From NCBI RefSeq assembly GCF_030733425.1, contig NZ_JASHIZ010000021.1, positions 1-64,000 on the forward strand: 64,000 bases of DNA. The letters are read 5' to 3'. Within the stretch, counting starts at the first letter, position 1; each line of letters begins with the position of its first letter. Origin of the DNA: Roseovarius sp. MMSF_3350 (GTDB lineage: Bacteria; Pseudomonadota; Alphaproteobacteria; Rhodobacterales; Rhodobacteraceae). Below the pieces are notes generated by a model, which saw only the letters and a list, made by a program, of their open reading frames with translations, was not told the DNA's origin and ran no database searches. The translations under genes were made by a program, and so were the position numbers. Shown here one piece after another: positions 43,910 through 53,127 of the stretch.

Positions 43910-44461
43910 TCACTCCGCGAGTTTCCGCGCAAGGTATTTCTGGAACGGCTCGTCGGTTTCATAGCCTTTTTCCACGACCCAGCGCAGCAGGTTCAAGGTG
44001 GTCCCCTTCTCGAACGCGCCGGGCATGGTGACAACCGCCAGTTTGTCGGCAGGCAATTCGCCCTCGGATTCTTCGGGAAAGAACATCATCGTCGGCGTGA
44101 ACATGGCGTTCCAGCGGCGCACGGCCTTTTTCTCCGCCATCGCCTCGCCGTCGAAATCGGTGACTTCCACATCGCCGAACATGTTGATCTGCACGACAAA
44201 ATAGTTGTCCTCGATGAACTGCTCGATCTCGGGGACAACGAACACTTCCTCGTGCATCTTGGTGCAGTAGATGCAGCCGCGCTGTTCGATCAGGACGAGC
44301 AGGCGCTTGCCCTCGGCGGTCGCCTCTTCGAGATCGTCGCCAAGGTCCTTGAACGTGTCGCGCATCCACGGGGCCTTGTGCAGGCCATCATCGCCAAGTT
44401 CGGCGGCGAAAACCGGCAGCGCCACAAGTGCGGTGAGAAGAATAGCGAAAATTCTGGTCAT
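43910..44461 (-). CDS. soxW: SoxW periplasmic thioredoxin
   Basis: 183 residues: a signal peptide (MTRIFAILLTALVALPVFAA) and a thioredoxin fold with CIYC (Cys63, Cys66). The cis-Pro loop is in FTPTMMFFP. SoxW receives reducing power from SoxV across the membrane and keeps Sox components, notably the SoxY cysteine, reduced. It lies 18 nt after soxV. Confidence 0.93.
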   Translation of the reverse strand: MTRIFAILLTALVALPVFAAELGDDGLHKAPWMRDTFKDLGDDLEEATAEGKRLLVLIEQRGCIYCTKMHEEVFVVPEIEQFIEDNYFVVQINMFGDVEVTDFDGEAMAEKKAVRRWNAMFTPTMMFFPEESEGELPADKLAVVTMPGAFEKGTTLNLLRWVVEKGYETDEPFQKYLARKLAE

Positions 44462-44479
44462 CTGACTGTGTCCTTTGAT

Positions 44480-45220
44480 TTATCCGATTGTGCTGAACCA
44501 GGGGACATTTTCAAGCATCCACTGGGCGATGATGTTCACCGAGTTGGTCGCGATCAGGACGCCGAACAGGATCAGCAGCGCGCCCATGATCTTTTCGACC
44601 AGGCCGAGGTGACGGCGGAACCGCGCCATGAACCGCATGAACGGCCCGATGAAAAGCGCCGCCGCGATGAACGGCAACGTCATGCCGAGACCGTAGACGA
44701 AGAGCAGCAAAGCGCCCTGCGCCGCGGAGTCCTGCCCCGCCGCCGTGAACAGGATCGCCGCCAGCACCGGCCCGACGCAGGGCGTCCAGCCGAAGGCGAA
44801 GGCAAGGCCGATCACGAAGGCACCGGCGAGCCCGACATTGCTGGTATCGCCGGCATCCGCCCGGAACTGGCGATAGAGAATGCCGATGCGGATCACGCCA
44901 AGGAAATGCAGGCCCATCGCGATGATGATCGCCGCCGCAACCCAGCGCAGGATGTCGAAATACTCCTGCACCAGCTGGCCAAAGGCCGTGGCCGACGCGC
45001 CCAGCCCGACAAAGACCGTGATTACCCCAAGAGCGAAGAAACACGCCGCGAGAAAGGCGCGCACCCGGACGCCGCGGGAAATCGCGGCCTCTGCCGTGAT
45101 CTGGTTCATGCCGACGCCGGCGAGGTAGCTGAGGTAGAAAGGCACCATAGGCAGGATGCAAGGCGACAGGAACGACAATAGTCCCGCGATCAACGCCCCG
45201 TAAATCGTTACGTCAAACAT
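44480..45220 (-). CDS. soxV: SoxV (CcdA-type) thiol transporter
   Basis: 246 residues with six membrane spans of the CcdA/DsbD core. The redox cysteines are Cys21 in LSPCILPM and a second in FGWTPCVGP. It carries electrons from cytoplasmic thioredoxin to SoxW. It is divergent from soxS with an 81-nt promoter gap. Confidence 0.94.
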   Translation of the reverse strand: MFDVTIYGALIAGLLSFLSPCILPMVPFYLSYLAGVGMNQITAEAAISRGVRVRAFLAACFFALGVITVFVGLGASATAFGQLVQEYFDILRWVAAAIIIAMGLHFLGVIRIGILYRQFRADAGDTSNVGLAGAFVIGLAFAFGWTPCVGPVLAAILFTAAGQDSAAQGALLLFVYGLGMTLPFIAAALFIGPFMRFMARFRRHLGLVEKIMGALLILFGVLIATNSVNIIAQWMLENVPWFSTIG

Positions 45221-45248
45221 GCCTTCACCCGTCGCATTTCCTTGAAAT

Positions 45249-45264
45249 ATTCAAATATTAGATT
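45249..45264. promoter_or_regulatory. SqrR-type operator (near match) between soxV and soxS
   Basis: ATTC-N8-GATT, one base off the consensus, with spacer AAATATTA. It sits in the divergent gap of soxVW and soxS-sqrR-soxT, where autoregulation would be expected. Confidence 0.55.
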
Positions 45265-45301
45265 ATGATGGGTTTTAGCAAGCCGTCAATCGGAGTTTCA
45301 C

Positions 45302-45670
45302 GTGGCTGCACTCAGAGCGTTCGTGCTCGTTATTCTGACCTGGCTGCCCGGCCCCCTGCTGGCAGAGACCTATCTGTTCATGGCCGAGGAGGATGGGTGT
45401 TACTGGTGTGCCCGATGGAACGAGGAGGTTGCGGCGGCCTATCCGAAAACCCCCGAAGGACAGGCCGCGCCTCTGCGCCGTTACGATCTATACAGCGAAA
45501 CGCCGGACGTGGATTTCGCCCGGCGCGTGCGCTTCACCCCGACCTTCATCCTTGTCCGGAACGGAACCGAACTGGGCCGGATCGAAGGATACCCCGGAGA
45601 GGACTTTTTCTGGGGGCTGCTTGGCGAGATGCTGGAAGAGGCGCGCATCGACCTCGACAAAACAGGCTGA
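45302..45670 (+). CDS. soxS: SoxS periplasmic thioredoxin-like protein
   Basis: 122 residues: a signal peptide ending near LLA and a thioredoxin-like motif CYWC (Cys33, Cys36) with the cis-Pro segment FTPTFIL. In Paracoccus SoxS reactivates SoxY. Translation is read from GTG at 45302, preceded by CGGAG at 6 nt. It precedes the ArsR regulator by 8 nt. Confidence 0.88.
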   Translation: MAALRAFVLVILTWLPGPLLAETYLFMAEEDGCYWCARWNEEVAAAYPKTPEGQAAPLRRYDLYSETPDVDFARRVRFTPTFILVRNGTELGRIEGYPGEDFFWGLLGEMLEEARIDLDKTG

Positions 45671-45678
45671 CGATACCC

Positions 45679-46062
45679 ATGACCCTCGATCCTCAAGATT
45701 CCCCCGACGCATCCGAGCCTGAAACGCGGCGGCTGCCGGTGCTCGACGCCAACATGTGCGCCGAGGACATGGAAAAGATGATGAAGAATGCCCAGCGGGC
45801 GTCGAACTTCCTGAAGGCGATCAGCCATGAAGGGCGGCTGATGATCCTGTGCCATCTTGCCTCGGGCGAAAAATCGGTGACCGAGCTGGAGGACCTGCTG
45901 TCGGCCCGTCAGGCAGCGGTATCGCAACAGCTGACGCGGCTGAGGCTGGAAGGGCTGGTCACACCGCGGCGGGAGGGCAAGGCCATCTACTACAGTTTGA
46001 CAGACGACAGACCCAGGCAGATCATGGAAGTCGTCTATGACCTGTTTTGCAGGGAGGACTGA
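45679..46062 (+). CDS. soxR: ArsR-family persulfide-responsive repressor (SqrR/SoxR/BigR type)
   Basis: 127 residues, winged HTH (SVTELEDLLSARQAAVSQQLTRLRLEGLV, then the wing PRREGKAIYYSL). Cys58 (RLMILCHL) and Cys124 (YDLFC) occupy the two conserved sulfide-sensing positions of SqrR/BigR, which form a polysulfide bridge and release DNA. Cys27 near the N-terminus parallels the non-essential Cys9 of Rhodobacter SqrR. It lies between soxS and soxT and probably represses the sox promoters through the ATTC-N8-GAAT sites reported here. Confidence 0.92.
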   Translation: MTLDPQDSPDASEPETRRLPVLDANMCAEDMEKMMKNAQRASNFLKAISHEGRLMILCHLASGEKSVTELEDLLSARQAAVSQQLTRLRLEGLVTPRREGKAIYYSLTDDRPRQIMEVVYDLFCRED

Positions 46063-46104
46063 CCGGGGCTGAGGAGAGCGCCCGGTCGTTAAACGGGAAC
46101 CAGG

Positions 46105-47160
46105 ATGCTGGAATTTCTGGGCGAAGCGAATAGCGCGGCGCTGATCGGGCTATTGGGCGGCCTGGCCTTGGGGCTGGCCGCGCGGCTGGGGCGTTTCTGT
46201 ACGCTGGGCGCGATCGAGGACGTGCTCTATTCCTCGGACGACCGCCGGATCCGCATGTGGGGCATCGCCATCGGCGTGGCCATCATCGGCACGCATTTCG
46301 CCATGGCCGGTGGCTTGATGGACGGGACCGCCGCCGCCTATCTCGATAGGGTCTGGAACCCTTTGGGCACCATCGTCGGCGGGCTGATGTTCGGCTATGG
46401 CATGGCGCTGTCGGGCAATTGCGGCTACGGCGCGCTGGCGCGGCTGGGCGGGGGCGACCTGCGGTCCTTCGTCATTGTGATCGTGATGGGGCTGTCGGCC
46501 TACCTGGTGATGTCCGGCCCGCTGGCCCATTTCCGCGTCTGGCTTTTCACCGTCGAGGACGGCGCGCGTTCGCCGCAGGGGTTCAGCCAGTTGGCACAGG
46601 TGCATTTGGGCATTGGCCCCGCGCTGACCGGCCTGCTTCTGGGCGGGGCCATACTGATGTTTTCCCTCGCCAGCGGCCGGATGCTGCGCTCGCCCGGCAT
46701 GGTGTTCTGGGCCGCCGTTGTGGGCATGGCCATCGTCCTTGGCTGGGTCGGCACCTACTGGGTGGCCATGACGGGGTTCGAGGCCGAACCGGTCGAGACG
46801 CATTCCTTTGCCGCGCCCATCGGCGACACGATCTATTACGCGATGACCGCCTCGGGCAACAGCCTGTCGTTCAGCGTGGGCTCGGTGCTGGGCGTGGTTG
46901 TGGGCGCCTTCGCCGGGTCCTGCTTCAAAGGGCATTTCCGGTGGGAAGCCTGCGAGGACCCGCGAGAGTTGAAGCGCCAGATCTTCGGGGCCGCCCTGAT
47001 GGGCCCGGGTGCGATCCTGGCGGTGGGGTGCAGTATCGGACAGGGCGTGTCGGCCTTTTCGGTGCTGGCCTTCTCCGCGCCGGTGGCGTTTCTGGCGATC
47101 TTCGCCGGGGCGGCGCTGGGGCTGAGACAGCTGATCACCGGGTTCGCGCCGGCGGAGTAG
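46105..47160 (+). CDS. soxT: SoxT-like YeeE/YedE sulfur transporter
   Basis: 351 residues, about ten membrane spans. The conserved cysteines are Cys32 in GRFCTLGAIED, one in SGNCGYGAL and one in VGCSIGQG. SoxT permeases of sox clusters are proposed to move sulfur compounds across the inner membrane, possibly to signal to the ArsR repressor. It is the third gene of soxS-soxR-soxT and is followed by a strong hairpin. Confidence 0.88.
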   Translation: MLEFLGEANSAALIGLLGGLALGLAARLGRFCTLGAIEDVLYSSDDRRIRMWGIAIGVAIIGTHFAMAGGLMDGTAAAYLDRVWNPLGTIVGGLMFGYGMALSGNCGYGALARLGGGDLRSFVIVIVMGLSAYLVMSGPLAHFRVWLFTVEDGARSPQGFSQLAQVHLGIGPALTGLLLGGAILMFSLASGRMLRSPGMVFWAAVVGMAIVLGWVGTYWVAMTGFEAEPVETHSFAAPIGDTIYYAMTASGNSLSFSVGSVLGVVVGAFAGSCFKGHFRWEACEDPRELKRQIFGAALMGPGAILAVGCSIGQGVSAFSVLAFSAPVAFLAIFAGAALGLRQLITGFAPAE

Positions 47161-47180
47161 CAAAGCAGCGGTGGACACGA

Positions 47181-47209
47181 AAAGGCCGCGCCGGGATGGC
47201 GCGGCCTTT
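47181..47209. terminator. Bidirectional terminator soxT / atf
   Basis: A perfect 12-bp stem AAAGGCCGCGCC/GGCGCGGCCTTT with a 5-nt loop in the 69-nt convergent gap; A- and T-rich ends suit both directions. Confidence 0.8.
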
Positions 47210-47229
47210 GTGTCTGCATCGGGGTGGGC

Positions 47230-48600
47230 TTAGCCCAGAACGGTCTTGACGACCTTGCCCAGCTTGGTGGCCACTTCGTCGGCCTCTTGCCGTGTCATGC
47301 AGAAGGGCGGCGCAAAGCCAAGGATATCGCCCTGCGGCATGGCGCGGGAAATCACGCCTTCCTTGACCAATTCGCCGGCCAGCCGTGCGCCGACCTTTTC
47401 CGAGGCGTCGAAGAACACGCGGTCGTCGCGGTCCTTGACGAATTCCACGGCGCAGAGCAGCCCCTCGCCGCGCACTTCGCCGACATGGGCATGGTCGCCC
47501 ACGGCCTCGGTCAGCGCCTTCTTGAAGTAGGCCCCCACCTCGCCGGCGTTTTGCACCAGGTTCAGGTCGTCGATCAACTGCAGGTTGGCGACACCGGCAG
47601 CGGCCCCGATGGGATGCGCCGAGTAGGTCCAGCCGTGGCCGATGGGGCCGTTCTCATCCGTGCCCTGTTCCAGCACTTTCCAGACCTTGTCGGACACGAT
47701 GGAGCCGGACAGGGGCGCATAGGCCGAGGTCAGACCCTTGGCGATGGTGATGATGTCCGGCTTGATGCCGTAGTGGTCGGAGCCCATCATGCTGCCCAGG
47801 CGGCCAAAGCCGGTGACGACCTCGTCGGCAATCAGCAGGATGTCGTGCTTGGCAAGCACTTCCTGGATCGCGGCCCAATAGCCTGCGGGCGGCGGCACGA
47901 GGCCCCCGGTGCCCAGCGCGGGTTCACCGATGAAGGCGCCGATGGTGTCCGCGCCCTCGCGTTCGATCAGCGCTTCCAGCTCGGCCACGCAATGGGCGAC
48001 GAACTCTTCCTCGGTCTGGTTCACATCGGCGCGGCGATAGTAATACGGCGCCTCGGTGTGCAGCACCTGCGCCAGCGGCAGGTCGAACTTCTGGTGGAAG
48101 AGGTGCAGGCCGGTCAGCGAACCGGTCATCAGGCCCGAGCCATGATACCCGCGCCAGCGCGAGATGATCTTCTTCTTCTGCGGAAGCCCGCGGATGTTGT
48201 TGTAGTACCAGACCAGCTTGATGTTGGTCTCGTTGGCGTCCGAGCCCGACAGGCCGAAATAGACCTTCGACATGTGGTCGGGCGCGCGGTCCAGCACCAT
48301 CTTGGCGAGCGTGATCGCGGCCTCGGTGCCGTGGCCGACATAGGCGTGGTAATAGGCCAGTTCGCGTGCCTGAGCGGCGATGGCGTCTGCAATCTCGGGC
48401 CGGCCGTAGCCCACGTTCACGCAGTAAAGCCCGGCAAAGGCGTCGAGCAGGCGGTTGCCGTCGCGGTCCTCGATATGACAGCCGGAGCCGCCGGTCACGA
48501 TGCGCTGCGGCGCCTCACCCCGGGCGAATTCTGCCAGGTGGGTCGAGGGATGGAAAAAGTTCTCGCGGTCCCACTGGTCAAGTTGATCGTTCTTCAGCAT
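47230..48600 (-). CDS. atf: Class III aminotransferase, ectoine-pathway Atf type
   Basis: 456 residues, full-length omega-aminotransferase. The [15 protein letters not shown]-terminus, the [12 protein letters not shown] phosphate loop, the PLP aspartate in [13 protein letters not shown] and the PLP lysine in TIAKGLTS are all present. In the roseobacter ectoine cluster, Atf transaminates 2,4-diaminobutyrate to aspartate semialdehyde. Family neighbours also include taurine-pyruvate and putrescine-pyruvate aminotransferases. The assignment rests on the adjacent ssd-asnC-eutC-eutB order. The start has AAGGAG. Confidence 0.85.
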   Translation of the reverse strand: MLKNDQLDQWDRENFFHPSTHLAEFARGEAPQRIVTGGSGCHIEDRDGNRLLDAFAGLYCVNVGYGRPEIADAIAAQARELAYYHAYVGHGTEAAITLAKMVLDRAPDHMSKVYFGLSGSDANETNIKLVWYYNNIRGLPQKKKIISRWRGYHGSGLMTGSLTGLHLFHQKFDLPLAQVLHTEAPYYYRRADVNQTEEEFVAHCVAELEALIEREGADTIGAFIGEPALGTGGLVPPPAGYWAAIQEVLAKHDILLIADEVVTGFGRLGSMMGSDHYGIKPDIITIAKGLTSAYAPLSGSIVSDKVWKVLEQGTDENGPIGHGWTYSAHPIGAAAGVANLQLIDDLNLVQNAGEVGAYFKKALTEAVGDHAHVGEVRGEGLLCAVEFVKDRDDRVFFDASEKVGARLAGELVKEGVISRAMPQGDILGFAPPFCMTRQEADEVATKLGKVVKTVLG

Positions 48601-48611
48601 TCGTAGTCTCC

Positions 48612-50078
48612 TTAGCCCCAATCGCGGCAGACGTATTTGATTTCCATGAACTCTTCCATGCCCTTTCGGGCGCCCTCGCGGCCAAGGCCGGATTGCTTGA
48701 CCCCGCCGAACGGGATCGGCGCGCCGGTAACCTTGGTGCGGTTGACCGCGACCATGCCGAACTGCAGCGCGCGGCTGAGCCGGTAGATGCGGCGCGGGTC
48801 ATGCGCGTGGACATACGCCACGAGGCCGTATTCGGTGTCGTTGGCGCGGCGGATGGCTTCTTCCTCGGTGTCGAAGGGGGTGATCGGCGCGACGGGGCCA
48901 AAGGTTTCCTCACGCATGATCTCGGCCTCGTCGGGCACATCGGTCAGCACGGTCGCGTCATAGAACAGGCGTCCGAGCGGATTGCGTTTGCCGCCGCAAG
49001 CCAGTTTCGCGCCTTTCTCCAGCGCATCGGCGACATGCGCCTCCTGCTTGGCCACGGCGGCTTCGTTCATCAGCGGGCCAAGGTCGCAGTCATCCATCCC
49101 GACGCCGATCGTCAGTTCCCGGGTCGCGTTAGTGAAACGCTTGCAGAATTCGTCGTAGATGCCGCGCTGGACATAGATGCGGTTCGCGCCCAGGCAATCC
49201 TGCCCGGAAGTGGCGAACTTGGCCTTGATGGTCTCGGCCACGGCATGGTCGAGGTCGCAATCGTCGAACACGATCACCGGCGCATGACCGCCCAGTTCCA
49301 TTACCAGCTTTTTCACGGTTTCCGCCGACGCGCGGTAGAGCAACCGCCCCACCTCGGTCGAGCCGGTGAAGGACAGCGCCCGCACCCGCGAGTCGTCGGT
49401 CCATGGCGGCACCACGGTCGAGGCGCGGCCCGTGACCACGTTGAACACGCCCGGCTCGACGCCCGCGCGTTCGGCCAGTTCGGCCAGCGCCAGTGCCGAG
49501 AACGGCGTCTCATGGCTGGGATGCGCGACGATGGTGCAGCCGGCGGCAAGCGCCGCGGCGGCCTTGCGGGTCAGCATGGCCGAGGGGAAGTTCCACGGCG
49601 TGATCAGCGCCACGACGCCCACGGGTTCGAGCCACAGCTCGACCTCGGCGGTGTTCAAGTGGCTGGTGACGCCCTCGATGTTGGGGCGCTTGGCCTCCTC
49701 GGCATAGAATTCGACGAAGGACGCGGCATAGTCGATCTCGCCCCGCGCCTCGGACAGGGGTTTGCCCTGTTCGGCGACCATCAGCTTGGCCAGATCCTCG
49801 CGGTTCTCGATGATCAGGTCGAACCAGCGGCGCAGGATCGCGGAGCGGTCCTGTGGCAGCTTGGACGACCACTTGGGAAAGGCCTCTTGGGCGACGGTGA
49901 CGGCATCACCGCTTTCTTCGGCGGAAAGGCTGGCAACCTCGCCGACCACGGCACCATCGGCGGGGTCGGTCACGGAAAGGGTGCTGCCATCGGCGGCGGC
50001 GACCCATTTGCCGCCCACGTAGGAAAAGTTGCGCACGAGGCGCAGGTCTTCGATCAGTCGCAGAGACGAGTCGGGCAT
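48612..50078 (-). CDS. ssd: NAD(P)-dependent semialdehyde dehydrogenase (Ssd)
   Basis: 488 residues, aldehyde dehydrogenase superfamily. Catalytic Cys295 (GQDCLGANR) and general-base Glu261 (MELGGHAP), with the [10 protein letters not shown] cofactor loop. The otherwise near-invariant Lys of the KPAExTP motif is His here (VAHPSHETP, about residue 186), which may alter cofactor binding. In ectoine catabolism Ssd oxidises aspartate semialdehyde to aspartate; succinate semialdehyde is the alternative. It lies 11 nt upstream of atf. Confidence 0.88.
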   Translation of the reverse strand: MPDSSLRLIEDLRLVRNFSYVGGKWVAAADGSTLSVTDPADGAVVGEVASLSAEESGDAVTVAQEAFPKWSSKLPQDRSAILRRWFDLIIENREDLAKLMVAEQGKPLSEARGEIDYAASFVEFYAEEAKRPNIEGVTSHLNTAEVELWLEPVGVVALITPWNFPSAMLTRKAAAALAAGCTIVAHPSHETPFSALALAELAERAGVEPGVFNVVTGRASTVVPPWTDDSRVRALSFTGSTEVGRLLYRASAETVKKLVMELGGHAPVIVFDDCDLDHAVAETIKAKFATSGQDCLGANRIYVQRGIYDEFCKRFTNATRELTIGVGMDDCDLGPLMNEAAVAKQEAHVADALEKGAKLACGGKRNPLGRLFYDATVLTDVPDEAEIMREETFGPVAPITPFDTEEEAIRRANDTEYGLVAYVHAHDPRRIYRLSRALQFGMVAVNRTKVTGAPIPFGGVKQSGLGREGARKGMEEFMEIKYVCRDWG

Positions 50079-50084
50079 GGTGTC

Positions 50085-50103
50085 CTCCTGTAAGTTACAG
50101 GAG
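50085..50103 (-). promoter_or_regulatory. Palindrome overlapping the ssd ribosome-binding site
   Basis: CTCCTGTAA-G-TTACAGGAG: the AGGAG of the ssd Shine-Dalgarno is one arm, so an RNA hairpin (8 bp with a 3-nt loop) would hide it. It may alternatively be a protein operator in DNA. Confidence 0.5.
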
Positions 50104-50191
50104 TTCTACAGTGTCCGGGCAATGACCGAGCCTGAATGCGGCCGCCGCGGCAGAGGAATTTTCTGCGCATCCAGCGCGCTTGCAGAAGAAT

Positions 50192-50674
50192 CTACTGCAG
50201 TCCGACAATTACCTCGATCGGTGGCGCGGTCGGCCCCTTGACCGGCTTGGTGACAACATAGCTGAAATAGCGTGCCATACCGATCCTGTCGTTCAGCATC
50301 TGATCGACCAGCCGCTGATACGCGTTGATGTCGGGGGTCACGACCTGAATCAGATAGTCGTAGCCGCCGCCGATCCCCCAGCAGGCGACAATCTCGGGGT
50401 GGTGCTGGACCGCGTCCTCGAAAATGCGGAAGGTCGCGGCGGTGTGGTCTGTCAGTTCGACGGCGACGAACACCGTGACGTGCGGGCCCAGCTCACGCAA
50501 AGCGATTTCGGCGTGATAGCCGGTGATGAACCCCGCCTTTTCCAGGCGTTTCAGCCGCTCCCAGCAGGGCGAGGCCGACAGGCCGACGCGCTCGGCCAGG
50601 GCGGCCTTGGTGATCCGGCCGTCTTCGGCCAGGACCTTCAGGATCTCGATGTCGCGCGCGTCGAGGCGGGTCAT
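50192..50674 (-). CDS. asnR: Lrp/AsnC-family regulator of the ectoine genes
   Basis: 160 residues: N-terminal HTH (LDARDIEILKVLAEDGRITKAALAERVGLSASPCWERLKRLE) and a C-terminal RAM ligand-binding domain (GIGGGYDYLIQVVTPDINAYQRL). In roseobacters the equivalent AsnC protein is encoded between eutE and ssd and controls ectoine catabolism together with EnuR. Here it follows eutC directly (7 nt). Confidence 0.9.
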   Translation of the reverse strand: MTRLDARDIEILKVLAEDGRITKAALAERVGLSASPCWERLKRLEKAGFITGYHAEIALRELGPHVTVFVAVELTDHTAATFRIFEDAVQHHPEIVACWGIGGGYDYLIQVVTPDINAYQRLVDQMLNDRIGMARYFSYVVTKPVKGPTAPPIEVIVGLQ

Positions 50675-50681
50675 CGGGTGG

Positions 50682-51668
50682 TCATGTCCGGATACGCGAG
50701 CCGGCAGCGGGCAGCGCGGCGCGGACGTGACTGGCGATGGCTGTGTCCTGCGCGCCGGTGCCGGTCAGATCGCAGATGGTGATATCCCGGTCAGACCGGC
50801 GGCCCGTGGCGGAGCCGGTGACGATCTCTCCCAGCTCGGGCGGGGTCACCCCCGCGAGCACGCCCGCCGCGCGGGCCGCTTCCAGCTCGCCGCTGGTTTC
50901 GCACTGGCTGACGCGGTCGCAGACGTAAAGGTCCGCGCGGGCCAGAGCGGCCGGGTCGATCTCGTTCTTGCCTTCCTGGTCGGAGCCCATGGCGGTGATG
51001 TGCAACCCCGGATGCAGCCAGTCGGCCATCAGCACGGGCTCTCTCGCGGGCGTGGTGGTGACGACAAGCTGGCTGTCGGCCACGAGGGCGGCGGGATCGT
51101 CCACGGCATCCGCCTCGATCCCCAGCGTGGCGGCAAGGTCTTCGGCGCAGGCGGCGGCCTTGTCGGGGCTGCGCCCGTGCACGAGCACGCGTTTGAAGGG
51201 ACGTACCAGATGGGCCGCCTGCATCTGAAGCCGCGCCTGCACGCCGGTTCCGATGACGCCCGCGGTCTCGACCGTGTCCGGGGCGAGGTGCCGCGCGGCC
51301 ACGGCGCCCGCGGCCGCCGTGCGGATGTCGGTCAGGTACCCGTTGTCCAGGTAGACGGCTTCGACCAGGCCGGTCTTGGCCGAGAACAGGATCATCAGGC
51401 CGTTGAGGCTGGAAAGGCCCAGGGCGGGATTATCGAAGAACCCGGGACTGACCTTGATGGCGAAGCCCTCGAAGCCGGGAATATAGGCGGTTTTCACATC
51501 GACCTCGGCATTGGCCTGGGGAAGGTCCATCGACAGGATGGGCGGCATGACGACGTCGCCCCCCGCAAGCGCGGCAAAGGCGCGTTCGATGACGTCCACC
51601 ATCTCCACGTCCAGCCGGACCGCCTGGCGCAGGTCGGCTTCGGTCACGATCTGTATCTCATGGGACAT
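50682..51668 (-). CDS. eutC: EutC-like ornithine cyclodeaminase/mu-crystallin family protein
   Basis: 328 residues with the NAD(P) Rossmann segment AGVIGTGVQARLQMQA and a C-terminal ESGDL-like region of the family (CETSGELEAA). EutC is thought to act with EutB in converting the hydroxyectoine-derived intermediate. A close relative, BhcD, is an iminosuccinate reductase. It overlaps the eutB end by 11 nt. Confidence 0.85.
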   Translation of the reverse strand: MSHEIQIVTEADLRQAVRLDVEMVDVIERAFAALAGGDVVMPPILSMDLPQANAEVDVKTAYIPGFEGFAIKVSPGFFDNPALGLSSLNGLMILFSAKTGLVEAVYLDNGYLTDIRTAAAGAVAARHLAPDTVETAGVIGTGVQARLQMQAAHLVRPFKRVLVHGRSPDKAAACAEDLAATLGIEADAVDDPAALVADSQLVVTTTPAREPVLMADWLHPGLHITAMGSDQEGKNEIDPAALARADLYVCDRVSQCETSGELEAARAAGVLAGVTPPELGEIVTGSATGRRSDRDITICDLTGTGAQDTAIASHVRAALPAAGSRIRT

Positions 51669-52665
51669 AGGTTTTTCCCTTTACCAGCGTATCACCCAGT
51701 TGGATGTCCTCGCCCGCCATGATCCGGTGGAACATCCCCATATCGAGGTTGCGGCCCGTGATGATAGTGCCCACGGGGCCCGGGAGGCCGGACAGCTTGC
51801 CCGCCAGCAGCGCGGCGATGCCGACGACGCAGGCGCCCTCGGCCACTATGCGGTCCTCGTAGAAGAGCACCTGCATGGCGTGATAGATCTCCTCTTCGGT
51901 CACCAGCACCGTATCGTCCAGGTGGTCGCGGCAAAGCGCGAAGGACAGCTTGTTGTTCATTCCGATCCCGCCGCCGAGACTGTCTGCGAGGCTGGCGACC
52001 TCCTCCACCTCCACGGGATGCCCCTTGGCAATCGAGGCGTGCATGGCCGCGCCGCGATCCATGCTGATGCCGATGACCTGGATCCCGGGGTTGATCGACT
52101 TTGCCGCGACCGCGACGCCCGCGGCCAGACCGCCGCCGGACAGGGGGACGAGGATCGTGCCGAGATCGGGGCGCGCCAGCAGCATTTCGAGGCCGATGGT
52201 TCCCTGCCCAGCGATGACGTGCCGGTCGTCGAAGGGGGAGATTTCGACCAGCCCCTCGGAGTCGACCAGCCGCAGGCTTTCGGCCAAGGCATCGTCCTGG
52301 CTGCGGCCGCAGGTTCTGACCTCGGCACCCAGGGCCCGGATGCCGTCGACCTTGGCCTGGGGCACGAGGTTCGACATGCAAATTACCGCGCGCAGCCCGC
52401 GATGCGCGGCGGCATAGGCCACCCCGCGCCCGTGGTTGCCGGTGGAACAGCACGTCACGCCCTTTACATCCTCCGCCAGATTCATCACCGCGTTGACCGC
52501 TCCGCGCAGTTTGAATGCGCCGATGGGCTGCATGTTCTCGAGCTTGAGCAGGAATTCCGAGCCTGTCTTCTGCGTCATGAACGGGGACGGCACGAAAGGG
52601 GTACCGTCGGCGACATCGGCGATGGTCTGTCTTGCGGCCAGGATATCGGACAGGGCGAACGCCAA
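51658..52665 (-). CDS. eutB: EutB-like threonine dehydratase family PLP enzyme
   Basis: 335 residues of fold type II PLP enzymes. The PLP lysine is Lys52 in GAFKLRGA, STGNHGRGVAYAA is the substrate loop, and the phosphate loop is SGGGLAAGVA. EutB is proposed to dehydrate/deaminate the hydroxy compound from 5-hydroxyectoine; BhcB (hydroxyaspartate dehydratase) is a homologue. The TTG start at 52665 is chosen for its AAGGAG 7 nt upstream. Upstream in-frame codons to 52803 lack family similarity. Confidence 0.85.
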   Translation of the reverse strand: MAFALSDILAARQTIADVADGTPFVPSPFMTQKTGSEFLLKLENMQPIGAFKLRGAVNAVMNLAEDVKGVTCCSTGNHGRGVAYAAAHRGLRAVICMSNLVPQAKVDGIRALGAEVRTCGRSQDDALAESLRLVDSEGLVEISPFDDRHVIAGQGTIGLEMLLARPDLGTILVPLSGGGLAAGVAVAAKSINPGIQVIGISMDRGAAMHASIAKGHPVEVEEVASLADSLGGGIGMNNKLSFALCRDHLDDTVLVTEEEIYHAMQVLFYEDRIVAEGACVVGIAALLAGKLSGLPGPVGTIITGRNLDMGMFHRIMAGEDIQLGDTLVKGKTYVP

Positions 52666-53127
52666 ATGGACACTCCTTTTAACTGGTTGCGGCGCGGGGA
52701 CGGACGGGCCGAACACCGCATTGCTTTGGTGCAGGATGGGGGATGGGATGGTCGGAACGCAACCGTAATAGACAGCGCGCCGCAAGGACCGGCTTGGCAG
52801 CATGCCTTTCGCTGCCCGTTTTCGTGTGGAGCGGACAGGAATTTATCGACCGGAGGTCAGAATGCTTGCGGCCCCTCCGGGGCCGGATCATGAGCTGTGG
52901 AGGTGCGGCCAGACCGGAGAAGTGACTGACCGATGTCCAAGCGACGGACGGCCAAACCGATTGCCAGATATCCTCACCGCAGGCTAAGCGCGCGGCTTAT
53001 GACGGGCAGTGCGGCGCCGGGTGGGTGTCAAAGCGATACGTCGCAATCGTGGCCGGATGATCCGGCGCCACGGCAGTCCTGGTGAAGGAATGTCGTGGGC
53101 CGGGCCACCCGCGCGAGCGCGTCCCGC
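52666..53127. other. Gap between eutB and the oxalyl-CoA reductase-like gene
   Basis: 462 nt with no supported gene. It should contain the eutB promoter (minus strand). A perfect hairpin CGGCCCC/GGGGCCG lies at 52869-52885. Short open frames here show no family features. It marks the border between the ectoine and oxalate modules. Confidence 0.6.

Noticed and set aside
50682..52665. A beta-hydroxyaspartate cycle (bhcB/bhcD) instead of eutB/eutC
   Set aside because: The families fit, but bhcA and bhcC are not present and the neighbours asnC-ssd-atf match the ectoine cluster. It is kept only as an alternative substrate.
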